Source: Ampullaceana balthica (lineage: Eukaryota; Mollusca; Gastropoda; Lymnaeidae). Taken from it: a DNA stretch of 64,000 bases. Made by a program: the position numbers and the translations under genes. Shown here piece after piece: positions 22,552 through 33,213 of the stretch. Position 1 is the first letter of the stretch. Every line of letters begins with the position of its first letter. The stretch is taken from contig CALYLW010000994.1 in NCBI GenBank assembly GCA_944989445.1, positions 1 to 64,000 on the forward strand, read 5' to 3'. The notes under the pieces were generated by a model. That model did no database searches and was not told where the DNA came from. It saw nothing but the letters and a program-made list of their open reading frames with translations.

Positions 22552-23852
22552 TAGGTCTGTCAACGGGTACCCGGGATCCGGGTACCCGTTGCCGAGCAAT
22601 TACCCGGGTAGTAAAATTGCGCCCGGGTACCCGCGAAAAGGCTACTGCACTGCAATGTCTTTACCAACAGTGGTCGAAATGCGGCTCCTATGTGTTCAGA
22701 TTTCGACTCGTGAATAATTTATCAAATTAACATTTTTCGTTTGAAATAAATTCTGTGAAATATGTTTAACATGAAAACGCTTAAAAGGAAATAAATGTAA
22801 AACGGAAATATAGGGTCCCGAAAAATTACACTGTATTTTGATACACTTTTTTTCCTGGAACATGAAACAAAATCATTTAAAACAAAAAGTTTTGGTTCTT
22901 TGAATTGTTCAAGTAAGGAAAATAGAATACAACGTCGATAACTTGGAAGGGCTATAAATGACCTTGATTTTGGCTTCGAAATAGCCGAACATCTAATCTC
23001 CCCCCCCCTTTCACACAAGTCTCCACTCCTATCCCGACCATACTTTAAAAAAAACAACACCTGCAATATTCTTGTTTTTTTAAATTAAAATATTCCATTC
23101 GTTTAACGATTTTCACTATAATAAAAAATAATAAATGCTGGGGGGATGGGTGCACTCTGTCTCAGTAAGACACAAAATAGAACATAACACAGATAACTAG
23201 GAAGGGCTAGAAATGACCTTGGCTTTGTCTTTGAAATACGCCGCACATCTTTGCTACCCATTGATAAGAGCCAATGTTGTTTAACTAATTCTCCCCCCAC
23301 CCCACTCACGCACATCTCCACTCCTATCCCCACCATACTTTTAAAAAAAAACAACACCTGCTATTTTCTTTTTTCCCCCTTATTTTCCACCAATAATATT
23401 TCAATCGTTGAATGATCTTCACACTATAACAACAAACATAAATGCTGAGGGATGGGTCCACTAAGTAGGTGAAGGTCCCGGAAAGTTTTGTCAATTACCA
23501 CAGTTGTCAGTTATGAACTAGAAATAACCGCCTTGTCATCATACGATTACCGCCCTTTATCTTTGTAAGACTTTGCCCCCCCCCTTTACCACCCATAAAA
23601 AGAAATTCACTTTGGCGCCACTCTGCTCATTGTTTTCCCACCACTGTACTATAGTAGTATTTCGATGTTATCATTTTCACATCGCTGAGTCGTTAAATCT
23701 AAATTTGCGGTTCTCATAAACATAATAAAGAAAACGGCTAATAGCGGGCATGACGGCGAAAATTTTTGGCATTTCTAACGGGTAACCCGGGTACCCGTTC
23801 AAATGTTGGACGGGTACCCGGGCAGCTTTTCAAAACAATATTGACAGCCCTA
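22552..23852. mobile_element. hAT non-autonomous element inserted in ATG5 pseudogene exon 4
   Basis: Ends are TAGGTCTGTCAA and TTGACAGCCCTA (12-bp inverted, one mismatch). Flanks TTTGGGAC (22544-22551) and GTTGGGAC (23853-23860) are an 8-bp duplication with one change; intact ATG5-B has GTTGGGAC once at 63591-63598. Just inside both ends are palindromic GGGTACCCGGG repeats. The interior has no transposase. A second family member with perfect duplication is at 35096-36993. Confidence 0.93.
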
Positions 23853-23888
23853 GTTGGGACAGTGTAGTAGCTCATCTTCTGGAAATTT

Positions 23889-25228
23889 CTGCAAAATAAA
23901 AGTTAACATTCTTAGCAAGAGAAAGCATAGAAAAAATATCTAATGTACCAGGATAAGGTTAATTATTAAAATATTCAATACATTATGTATATGTCTTTAA
24001 TAAAAACTAGAATTCATCAAAAGTTAAAGTAAATGATTTTTCTAGAAGTAGTCTGTATGAATGTTTAGCTTTCCTCGTTCAGGAATATCAGGTGGTCACT
24101 ATCCATTTTTATTGCCCAATTTCCTTATTTCACCCACATTTAAAATACCATGGCACAGCAAGTCATTATGATAACATTCATTATATACTGCAGTGAAGGT
24201 AGTTCAATAACAAGTTCCTAATGCTACAAACCCTGCTATAGGGAGTGTTTACTGGTGGGCAGTGTTTAAGGTCTGATGTCATGTAGTGGAACAACTCTGA
24301 CAAGCATATGCTGTGTGGATGACTACTAGAAATAACAACAGCAGGTGATTTCTTTATTTATATAATTCTACATTTTCACAAATAAAGTAAACAATCTAAC
24401 CCAAATAGGGACATCTTTAACATGATGGGCGATTGAAATATATATGATGTGTGTGTGTAAGATACATTATGGTTTTCATCATGCTATCCACCACTTACTA
24501 TTAAGGACTGCACTTTTCCCCCAAACAAGTAAACGTGTGTTCAGTAAGCATTTATCAACCTCTTTATAAACCAAACCCAGATCCAAACAATTATCCAATA
24601 ATTAAAGTACGTTTATGCAAAATAATAAATTACCTTAACATTATGTATAATGTTAATATCATGAGTTTTATAGAAAAAGTATAATTCAACTGATTATTAT
24701 TTAGAGTGTTTACCTTAAATTACTTAAAGCGAAAAATGAGTTTCCAAGGCAGTTCAGCTTGATGTCCATACAAATCAAATGTAAACCAATGGGATAATGC
24801 CTTTAAAAATTTAATTGTTTAAAATAGTTATTATGAATATTATATTTCAAATTCCTTTTATATGTTTCAAAGCCTGAGTAAGTGTATCTTATCAAATCAT
24901 ATTTACATAAAATTAAATACTTTTACTTAAGTAAGTTGTTTTTTTCAAATAAGTTATCATAAAGTTTAATGTCTTAAATTGTTTGAACTCTATGATATAA
25001 AGATTTTAATTCTTACAGCTTAATTTGATTTATTTTATAAAATGCCACAAGAAAGCTGTTAAATTAATTTTTAAATCCCTCCTATTATTAAGATCTAAAA
25101 TTTTTCCAGAATATTCTTACTATATTTGTATATGAGAATTAAATGTATTTAAGTCATACTCCTCATCGAGCACAAGTTAATAAAAGAAATTTTTAAAAAA
25201 TATATCATTGAAAATAAAAATATCGCAC
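23889..25228. other. Introns 2 and 3 of the ATG5 pseudogene
   Basis: AT-rich sequence around exon 3 (24723-24800). The part next to exon 4 (23889-24125) matches unit B 63627-63830. No other coding feature seen. Confidence 0.6.
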
Positions 25229-25725
25229 CATTTCAGTTCTTGGCCTTCATATTCAAGCCACATATCTTTGATTTCATCAGTGCTTCTTGTTCAACACATT
25301 TCACCATATGTCGTAGGACTTTATCCATCACTAATGGGAAGTAGCTAAGCCTGGGAACTAGAAGCTTTTAAAAAATTTATATTGTTTTCTTTAATTAGCA
25401 AATGAATCTTACAAACTAAAATAATTAGCCCCCCTCCTAACTAAAAATATATTTTTCTGAAATGATATAATTTTCATTTTAAATTATTAGAATACGCCTT
25501 TATTATATCTTCATATTCATATAGTACTAATATTTAATTATAGCAAATGTAAAATATTCATACAAACGGAAAAGAAAAAAATAATATCAGAACACTTTAT
25601 TAACTTACCAAAAATGGATGTGGTTGATCAATAGCAAAAGTCTCTTCTTGAGCAAGCTGAAAGCAAATTGGAATTTTTCCTTCCCACAGTTATCGGAGAA
25701 TCTCCCTGTCATCTGCCATCTCTTT

Positions 25726-26066
25726 TTAAATCCTTTATATTAACTCGTGGTGTCTGTTTGGTTGCTTGCTTGTTTGGTTGTCGAAAAAACTTTGGATCGA
25801 TTTTTAACCAACTTCCTCGTAAGTTAGCGAGCTTAAATTTTGCAGGCAGTTTCGTGCCGATGATAAAAACGAAGTATCAAAATTTCAGATCGATCGCATG
25901 TACTGTCATTAAATTATTTAATTTTTAGATAATTTTATTTATCTCCATGTATCATGTTTATTTTTGAGATAGAGTGTCGAAGTGCGTATTATATTGAATG
26001 ACCTTTTTATTAATACCTTCCTGTTGCGCGATTTGGTGCGTATTGGATTGATCATACTTTTTATAA
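25726..26066 (+). repeat. Arm of a 7.3-kb inverted repeat pair (left)
   Basis: From TTAAATCCTTTATATTAACT onward, this 340-base stretch is the reverse complement of 32718-33042. It contains AATTTCAGATCGATCGCATG and GTGCGTATTATATTGAATGA, motifs that recur at 40540-40930, 45280 and near the right edge. The arm starts seven bases upstream (5') of the ATG5 pseudogene start codon. Either one large element or two inverted copies of one repeat. Confidence 0.7.
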
Positions 26067-26067
26067 A

Positions 26068-26206
26068 AGGGCCGTCCATAAATGACGTCACGCGATTTTG
26101 GACGATTTTTCACCCCCTCCCCCCCTCGTCACAAAAAGTTAGACCCCCCTCCAACAATACGTCACAAAGCTTTGACCCCCTCCCCCCAACAAAATAATAA
26201 ATAGGG
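26068..26206 (+). mobile_element. GGGGCCGTCC-family solo left end
   Basis: GGCCGTCCATAAATGACGTC, a C-rich block, CTCGTCAC and ACGTCACAAAGCTTTGACC: a complete left terminus lying directly before the left end of the next element. Confidence 0.7.
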
Positions 26207-27896
26207 GCCGTCCATAAATGACGTCACGCAATTTTGGCCGATTTTTTACCCCCTCCCCCCTCGTCACGCGTCAGCACAAAAACTTAGACCCCCCTTCTAA
26301 AAATACGTCACAAATCTTTGACCCCCCCCCAAAAAAAAAGCAACAAAATAAACAACACTTTATTTTCTATTTGAAAATAAATATATTCAAATCACTTTTA
26401 TTGTCATTTATGTATTTATTATTTATTTAGTGAATATCTACATTGTAATATCGTGATGCATTTTTTAAAAACGTTTAACAGGCCTTCAGAAAACGAATTG
26501 TGTTAACATCCTTAGATTATATTTTATTTTAATGCATACAAATTAAACATTGCCTATTAATCATCACGGTTAACGTCTTTGCTTAATAAAAAAAAATTAA
26601 AAATAATATTTTTAAAATGTATTTTTTTTTAAATCCCTCAATTGACTGCCGGGCATCCCGTAAGAAAGAGGTCGGCGAACAGGGGTAAATAACCTAATCT
26701 GGGGTCAAAAGGGAATTATTGCGGGTAATGCAGACTCATTTGGGACATATAACATCCACTACAATCCACTAGATATATTAAAATACGTCATGTGTACGTG
26801 TACGCTTGGAACATATGCCAATTATTGAACCGGTTACTTCCACAAAATGCATTTTTTTAAATTTGACAACTATGTAGATTTCTTAACTACGTACTATACG
26901 AAGACACCTAAATCCACCCTAATTTCTTTTATATTGACACGAGTGACAATAGGCCTAATCTTAATCCACATGACTTGACTGTATCAAGTATCCTTTCTGT
27001 GATATTTAAAATTAATGCCTTAAAAACTGAGCTAAGAAGAAAAGTTGTTTTGTGCTCCTCTCGAATTGCGATGTCAAGAATTTGATGCAATCAATAAAGT
27101 TAATGAATACTTGACTAATTTTAAATAGGCGCATTTATCATTATATCTAGAATGGCCAGGGGCGTTTGAACACAAACCAATCGAACAATTATATCAAACT
27201 TAAAACGTTTACAATTCTATCAAATAGATTCTCCCCCCCCTCCCCCTTTTTCAAAGAAAAATGATATTCCGTGTCGTTTTGACTTAAAATATCTACACAT
27301 AATCCTATTCAGATCATTTTTAGATACTTGTCATGCTTGTAAAACTCACCAGTAGCATTTTCGGGGGATGGAGCTAACGACGCTCCTCCAAATCCCCGAT
27401 TCATGTGAGTAGGACCTAGCTAGATTCTGGGGGTTGTGGAGGGGGGCGTAACGCAGACATAAACTTGTATATTTTGGGATAACGGGCAAAAAAGTTGCCT
27501 GCCGTGAGAGAACCAAGCGGAGCTGCGGTTACATCACAAATGCTTTGATGTCAACATCACACGAAGCAGGGTAACAATTTCATACGTTATCTTGGGGATT
27601 CTCAAACTTAAGGATTATAATTAGATTCAATTTTCGCGTCTTGATAGCTTACGCCAACAAGCGTCTGATGGCCTACCGACCGGCACATTGAGAAGCACTG
27701 ATTTTTTTTTAAAAAAAAAGAAAAAAAAAGTTATTAAATAAATTGTAAGCGACCAAATATTTCAGTGGAAGTTTTATTTAAAGTTACCCTTTTGATGTGA
27801 CGTCACATTTCTTCAACCCCCCTCCCTCCCCCTCATCACAAAATTGTGACCCCCCCCCTCCCCCTAGGTGCGTGACGTCATTTATGGGACGGCCCC
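26207..27896 (+). mobile_element. GGGGCCGTCC-family DNA transposon, 1.7 kb, non-coding
   Basis: Left end GGGGCCGTCCATAAATGACG and right end CGTCATTTATGGGACGGCCC face each other. The interior shares blocks with the larger copy at 40936-45208 (27040-27175 with 43198-43290; 27590-27890 with 44910-45205). The termini look like those reported for ISL2EU/IS4EU-type elements of invertebrates, but this is from memory and no transposase is seen. Confidence 0.65.
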
Positions 27897-27934
27897 CAAC
27901 CAAGAAATAACTGATGATTCCATTGTTTATATTT

Positions 27935-27985
27935 AATAAAGACGCCTGAGATGGCTAGGACATGTGAAAAGAATGAGCCGGGTGT
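27935..27985 (+). pseudogene. Small LINE fragment (RRLRWLGHVKRM)
   Basis: AGACGCCTGAGATGGCTAGG and following codons encode RRLRWLGHVKRM, a C-terminal motif of endonuclease-reverse transcriptases; the same motif is at 29590-29640 on the other strand. The frame is cut at about 27985 by the repeat that follows. Confidence 0.65.
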
Positions 27986-28120
27986 AACAGGCCAGATTAA
28001 ACCCCTGACCAGAATATACCCGGGTATAATCTGGCCTAGGCCAGAATATACCCCCGGGGTTAAACTGGCCTAGGCCAGAATATACCCCCTCAGGCCAGAA
28101 TATACCCCTTTGACAACATG
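27985..28120. repeat. GGCCAGAATATACCCC direct and inverted repeats
   Basis: GGCCAGAATATACCCC or a close variant occurs four times, with two inverted forms (GGGTATAATCTGGCC, GGGGTTAAACTGGCC), within about 130 bases. It may be the termini of a very small palindromic element inserted in the LINE fragment. Confidence 0.7.
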
Positions 28121-28490
28121 GAAATATGTAGTAAAAATTGATTAATGACTTTTTAGACTTTCTCTTCATACTTCATGTTTAAGCTCTGTCAGAGAAGTTA
28201 AACTCTTTTCTTAAGTATCAAAATTGTTTTATTTGAATTAAAATAATAATTAAAAAATATTTTATGATGAATGAAAGGTGCATGACATTTTATTTGAAAC
28301 TGATGATGACGTTGTCTCATTTTTAAAATATGAAATATTATATAATTTCGACGATTCAAAATCCAAAGTTACAGTCTATACTAATACATATGAAATTAGC
28401 GTTTTTCCATTTAACATTAACTTAATCAAGCACTACATGATTATTTTAAAACAATAATTTAAGCGTGGTTATATTTGTTGCTGTTCTAAC
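28120..28490. other. AT-rich gap, nothing recognised
   Basis: No ORF, repeat or RNA gene is recognisable here. Confidence 0.4.
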
Positions 28491-28499
28491 GCGTGCGAA

Positions 28500-28690
28500 C
28501 ACTTTGGATTCCTTACCCTTATCTTATCTTAACATTTACAGACGCTTCTTCTATACAGTACAATATTGCGTACTACGCTTATCCCTCGTTTTATGTCTAG
28601 TCTTGCTTCTACAGTTTTTAATATTGATAAATTGTTGGGATTCCTGGTTTCCTCAGGCAACCCATTCCACATTTTGATTCCAGTAGCCAT
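28500..28690 (-). pseudogene. LINE 3' end (fragment 3, inverted)
   Basis: Minus-strand translation ATGIKMWNGLPEETRNPNN matches the C-terminus at 18790-18840 (GIRAWNGLPEESRK). The same 3' tail follows, ending in AAGATAAGATAAGG. 5'-truncated. Confidence 0.75.
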
Positions 28691-29180
28691 GTAGTTGTTA
28701 TGTAATGCCAGTGTTCATGTGTTGAATTACTTTATCTCTGAGGAGGATGTGGTTGTCCTCTGTTCCTGTCAGAATGTAGCGTATGGCCCTGAAGTACCCC
28801 CCCCCATTTTTTTTCGTTTAATATGTCTTAATACGCCTTGGTTGTATTCAAGATCTCGAGTGCGGCCATAATATACAATCTTGTCAAAAGTAAGGCCAAG
28901 AGTTGTGCTCAGACGCTTACTTCTTGATATTGTTAGTGGGATAAAAGTACTAATCTGCATTTTTTTTGGGACAGGTTGTATCACTATTATGTCTGTTTTT
29001 TCACCTGGCTCCATTTTTTCCTTTTCTTGTAGTCTCCCATTGACAGTACATTTAACAGAATCATCAGGGAACTGATTGGGTGAAGAACCCTGTTTATTGC
29101 TGAAAACTTTTAGAAACTTTTAGGTTACTGACAACGTAGGAGTTTCTGAGTATTTTGTCAGTCGATATATTCTTTAGCTT
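28691..29180. other. Unassigned stretch, possibly further LINE
   Basis: Minus-strand frame 29014-28769 contains EPGEKTDIIVIQP and AIRYILTGTEDNHILLRDKV-like sequence in another frame. It may be upstream LINE coding sequence but I cannot place it with confidence. Confidence 0.3.
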
Positions 29181-29690
29181 AACTCTTCCCTTTTTCAATG
29201 TTTCTACCACGAGGGACCAATCCATCAGGGTTCAATCTTCGAACCCATGCGGTGAATGCGGCGATGATTCTTGATATCATCGTCACCAGCATCCTTCCGT
29301 CTCGCGAGACGAAGGTGCAAGCGAGTTCTGTGCTTCCGAATGTTTTGACCTTTCTCCTAACTCTTCTGTCTATAGCCTCGTCCATCCTGCGCTCTTCGGC
29401 TACTTTTAAGTTCTCTTTGACAACTGTGTGCCAATAAGATCGGTCTTCTGCTTTACACTCCCAGTCACTTGTGCTTATTCTGCCTGCTTTCAAGTCCCTC
29501 TAGTAGACATCCTTAAATCGGAGACTTGGGCGACCTGTCTTCGTCTTTCCCGATACCAGTTCTCCATATAGGAGGTCCTTGGGGATGCGACACAGGCTCA
29601 TTTTTTTCAGGTGTCCTAGCCATCTCAGGCGTCTTTCACTGGGGGTACTTAAGTTTCGTTCTAGAGTAGAATTGTAAAAGCTGAACATAC
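29179..29690 (-). pseudogene. Endonuclease-reverse transcriptase C-terminus (second LINE family)
   Basis: Minus strand gives SERRLRWLGHLKKM, PKDLLYGELVSGKTKTGRPS, LRFKDVY, an in-frame TAG, then RDLKAGRISTSDWECKAEDR and SYWHTVVKENL. This ordered block (RLRWLGH, LLYGEL, G-G-P-x-RFKD, W-x-D-R-x-W) is the standard tail of invertebrate endonuclease-reverse transcriptase proteins. It differs from the family at 17110. 5'-truncated and stopped. Confidence 0.85.
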
Positions 29691-30146
29691 AGTTGCTCTT
29701 CCATTGTTGACAAAGTATGCGCTCTGGTCGTTTGGGAAGTTATTTTATAGTGACCAAAAATGTGTTCTTTAAGTCGCGAAATCCGATTCGTTAACTCTGT
29801 AAAGATTGGCAAAACCAAATAAAGTTGCCACCATTCGCAACTTTGTGCTACTCATTTATATTTACGCCTTTTTAAAAGAAATACGGCTGGTTAAAAATAA
29901 AATAATAGGGCACGAGGATGTCAGAGGTTATTTTGAATGCAGATAAAACGGAACACAATCCGTGCTTCATAACAATAGATGAATGGAGGGAAAGCGGACA
30001 ATCCAACATTGGTGAAATCAGACAAGGATGACAGTACTGTTTTAAGAGTAACACAGGTAAAAATGAATTGCACTTATTTAAAAACTAAAAATGATTTGTG
30101 CTACTGGAGCAAACGTTTCTTTTGAATGTCTTAAGACGCCGCGAAG
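29691..30146. other. Unassigned flank left of a hAT
   Basis: AT-rich; no coding or repeat family recognised. Confidence 0.35.
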
Positions 30147-30154
30147 GCAAACGG

Positions 30155-32413
30155 CAGGGGCGGATTAAGACTTCTCGGGGCCCCTGGCTGCAATTCAAAC
30201 TGGGACCTGTCCAGGCAGCGTTTATTTAAATAAAATGATTGCTAGCAGCTAATATAAGACTGTGTAACTTGTAATGCAGGGTGTCATAAGACAAACAAAT
30301 TAAATAGAAGTCAATTAAATTAATATATAGTTACACGAATCCACACTTGATTAAAATATTTATTAGTATTTATTTCAATCTATAGAACCTTCGTTTGCGA
30401 ACTTTTCTCATGGCGAGATTTTTAATCAAGTCAGTAAAACTATGGAGCTTACGATTTCGCTTTCAATGCTCATTAGAGAGAGTGCTGAGTCAGGCTTTGT
30501 TGTCACATGCAACTTCTAATTATTATTTTTTTTTCAACTTTGAAAATGATCGCTCTTAGCTGCACTTTGATGTCATCATTGAGTGATACATGCGATGTGT
30601 GAGTTGGACATTCGGAAAGGATTAAGTACAATTTTTAGCTCTGTGAATGTATTTTGATATTCGCATTGTGCTACTTCCTTTTCCTGACCCTGGGGCTGAG
30701 CAATATACTTTTTGAAGAGTTCTGAAAATTGGACTAATTCTGAAGAAAAGCAGTCTACGAAATCACTTGAATATTCTTCCATTGAAATTTGGGTGCTGCC
30801 ACTCGGATGGCATCATTGCTGAGCTCAGTTGGGTTTCTAAGAAAGCCAAATTTGTCATGGATACACATGCGTCTAAACGATGTTTTAGGGCTGAAGAAAG
30901 TTTCAATGATTTCAAGAAATACCTCAACAATGAATCTTTGTTTCAGAGAAAATACTGTTTCGGCTGATGTCCCTTCATCAAGATGACACTTTCTCTTTTT
31001 TTAATCGCATCGAAGATTGTTTATATTCTTTCTCAACAGACTTATCATTTCTTTTTTCTTCATAGAAATGAAATTCAGAACGCTGTCTTTAACAAACTCA
31101 AAAAGATAATTCAACAAATGTATCTTGAAGAGATGCATTCATTTTCTGAAATCTTTACAAAAATTGTGTCCCAAATTTCAAGTCAAATAGCGTGTTTCAG
31201 TTGTTAAGTTCCTTCCTAAATGATTCTGCTTCAAGTCGACTGTCAGGCGGCTGATTTTCGTCATTTGCCAATTCTTCCAGTGCTGCAATATTCTCCTGGT
31301 ATACTGGTATTATTTATTAACAGATCTTACAGCATCATGCCGGGCTGAGCATCTTGTGTCGTACAAGGCTTTGTTAAAAGGTAACATTTTCAATTGCTTT
31401 TGAATACCCTGCTAACGATGAGTAGGTGCAACAAGCCAGGTATAAAGATTTTGCAGAGTGAAAAAATAAGTAAATATTTTTTTTTAAATCTGGTTGCAGC
31501 AGAACCACCTTCTGCTGCACTTTTCCCAACCAAATTAAGGGAATGAGCTGTGGACGGCACATAATGAGCAACACTGCGCTTCTCACGAAGGCTAGCCTGG
31601 ACTCCGTTATACTTCCCACTCATATTTTCAGTATTGTACTGTGACTGTCCGCGGCAATCTTGAATTTGAATGTCATTTTCTTCCAAAATATTAAAATTTT
31701 AAAAATAATTTGGGCAATTCCTGATCCAGCATGGGAATACATTGGTATGAACTTGATGAATGCTCAACAGGAATGAATGGTATTTAGCGAATCTTATCTG
31801 CTCATTCTATACAGAATATTAATAACGGAACGCAGCATGTATTTTGGGTTAATTAAGGACACCGATATTCAATGTACATACAGAAATCACCCATGACCCG
31901 CTCTTAAGCCGACTCCCCCCGCCCAACATTTTCCCATAGATTTTGTCCCAAAAAAGTCGGCTTTAGAATGAGTATATACGGTGCTAGTATTTAATTACAT
32001 ATTTATTCGAATATTTACTTCTTACTTCAGTCTGTCTGAAGGTCAAAGCGTCGTAACTCGTGTACAATGCACTACTAATAGTTGGTAAAAAAACTCGATT
32101 ATTGAATTATGCTATACTATGTCAAAGTTTTTTTGTCGTAAGTTTTCCAAACTAACAAAAAATATATTGTTTTTCTAAAGCTAGGTTTCCCTAAATATTA
32201 TTACTAATGATGACGACTTCTGGTAATTCACACTCTTCGACATTTTCACTGGATAAGTAGATGAGATTTTATTTATTTATTTATGATATTTTCAATGCGT
32301 TATGCAAACATTTTCCCACTTTTATTATAGAAAATAATAAGTTTCGGGGCCCCTAATCATCGGGGGCCCCTGGCTTTAGCACGTTCAGCCCCCCCCCCTT
32401 TAATCCACCGTAG
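30155..32413 (-). mobile_element. hAT element with ZMYM1-like transposase relic
   Basis: Ends are CAGGGGCGGATTAA and TTAATCCACCGTAG (10 of 14 matching as inverted repeats), flanked by GCAAACGG (30147-30154) and GCAAACCG (32414-32421), a 7-of-8 target duplication. On the minus strand, 31686-31390 encodes QIQDCRGQSQYNTENMSGKY then NGVQASLREK and VPSTAHSLNLVGKSA, the catalytic-core signature of ZMYM1-type hAT transposases. A TRCSARHDAV motif follows near 31340, and C-terminal pieces run down to 30576. Multiple frame breaks make it inactive. Confidence 0.9.
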
Positions 32414-32421
32414 GCAAACCG

Positions 32422-32717
32422 AGCTACGGTTAAAGGTTCGGAAATACGCCAAGCAATATTGGGGAAGTCAAACGCTGTTTCCCACAATTTTAGTCATCCT
32501 ATTCTTTAAATTAAAGTATTTTGCAGATCAGCGTATATTTAGATAGTTAAATTTTAAAAACCCGTAAAAAAACAAGTTTTTTTTACTATAAATCCTTTAT
32601 GTACGAGACGTAACTAAAAGAATAGTCATTATAATACGCAGCGCAAGACCATGCAAAAATACAAAATTGCAGTTGTGTCGTAAAACGTGTTTAATATAAT
32701 GCGCACCGATCAGGAAT
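32422..32717. other. Unassigned flank
   Basis: About 300 bases with a TATTATAATACGCAGCGC-like stretch and an AATATAATGCGCACC motif related to the inverted-repeat arms next to it. No gene. Confidence 0.35.
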
Positions 32718-33042
32718 ATGTTTATAAAAAGTGTTGTCAATAAAATACGCACCTTATTGCGCGACAGGAAGGTCGTTCAATATAATACGCACCGCGACAC
32801 TATATCAAAAAATAACATGATACATAGTGATAAATAAAATAATCTAAAAATTCAATAATTTAATTACGGTACATGCGATCGATCTGTAATTTTGATACAT
32901 CGTTTTTATCATTGGTACGAAACTGCCTGCAAAATTTCAGCTCGCTAGCTTACGATAAAGTTGGTTAAAAATCGATCCAAAGTTTTGGCGACAAGCAAGG
33001 GCTTAACCAAACAGAAACCACGAGTTAATATAAAGGATTTAA
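32718..33042 (-). repeat. Arm of the 7.3-kb inverted repeat pair (right)
   Basis: Reverse complement of 25726-26066 with scattered differences, ending CACGAGTTAATATAAAGGAT then TTAA at 33042. Confidence 0.7.
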
Positions 33043-33059
33043 TAAGGTGTTTGCTTGTT

Positions 33060-33213
33060 TTTGTTGTTGTTGTTTTTTGGGGGGGGGGAATCAAAGCTTT
33101 GTGACGTATTTTTAGAGGGGGGTCTAACTTTTTGTGACGACGCGTGACGAGGGACGAGGGGGGGGGGTAAAAATCTGCCAAAATCGCGTGACGTCATTTA
33201 TGGACGGCCCTCT
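33060..33213 (-). mobile_element. GGGGCCGTCC-family solo end
   Basis: Reads GTGACGTATTTTTAGAGGGG, a G-rich run, and CGTGACGTCATTTATGGACG then GCCC: an inverted copy of the terminus at 26068, with no partner nearby. Confidence 0.65.

Noticed and set aside
28769..29075. Overlapping plus and minus frames of 64-81 residues
   Set aside because: No motif, low complexity near the G/C run, and flanked on both sides by LINE fragments.
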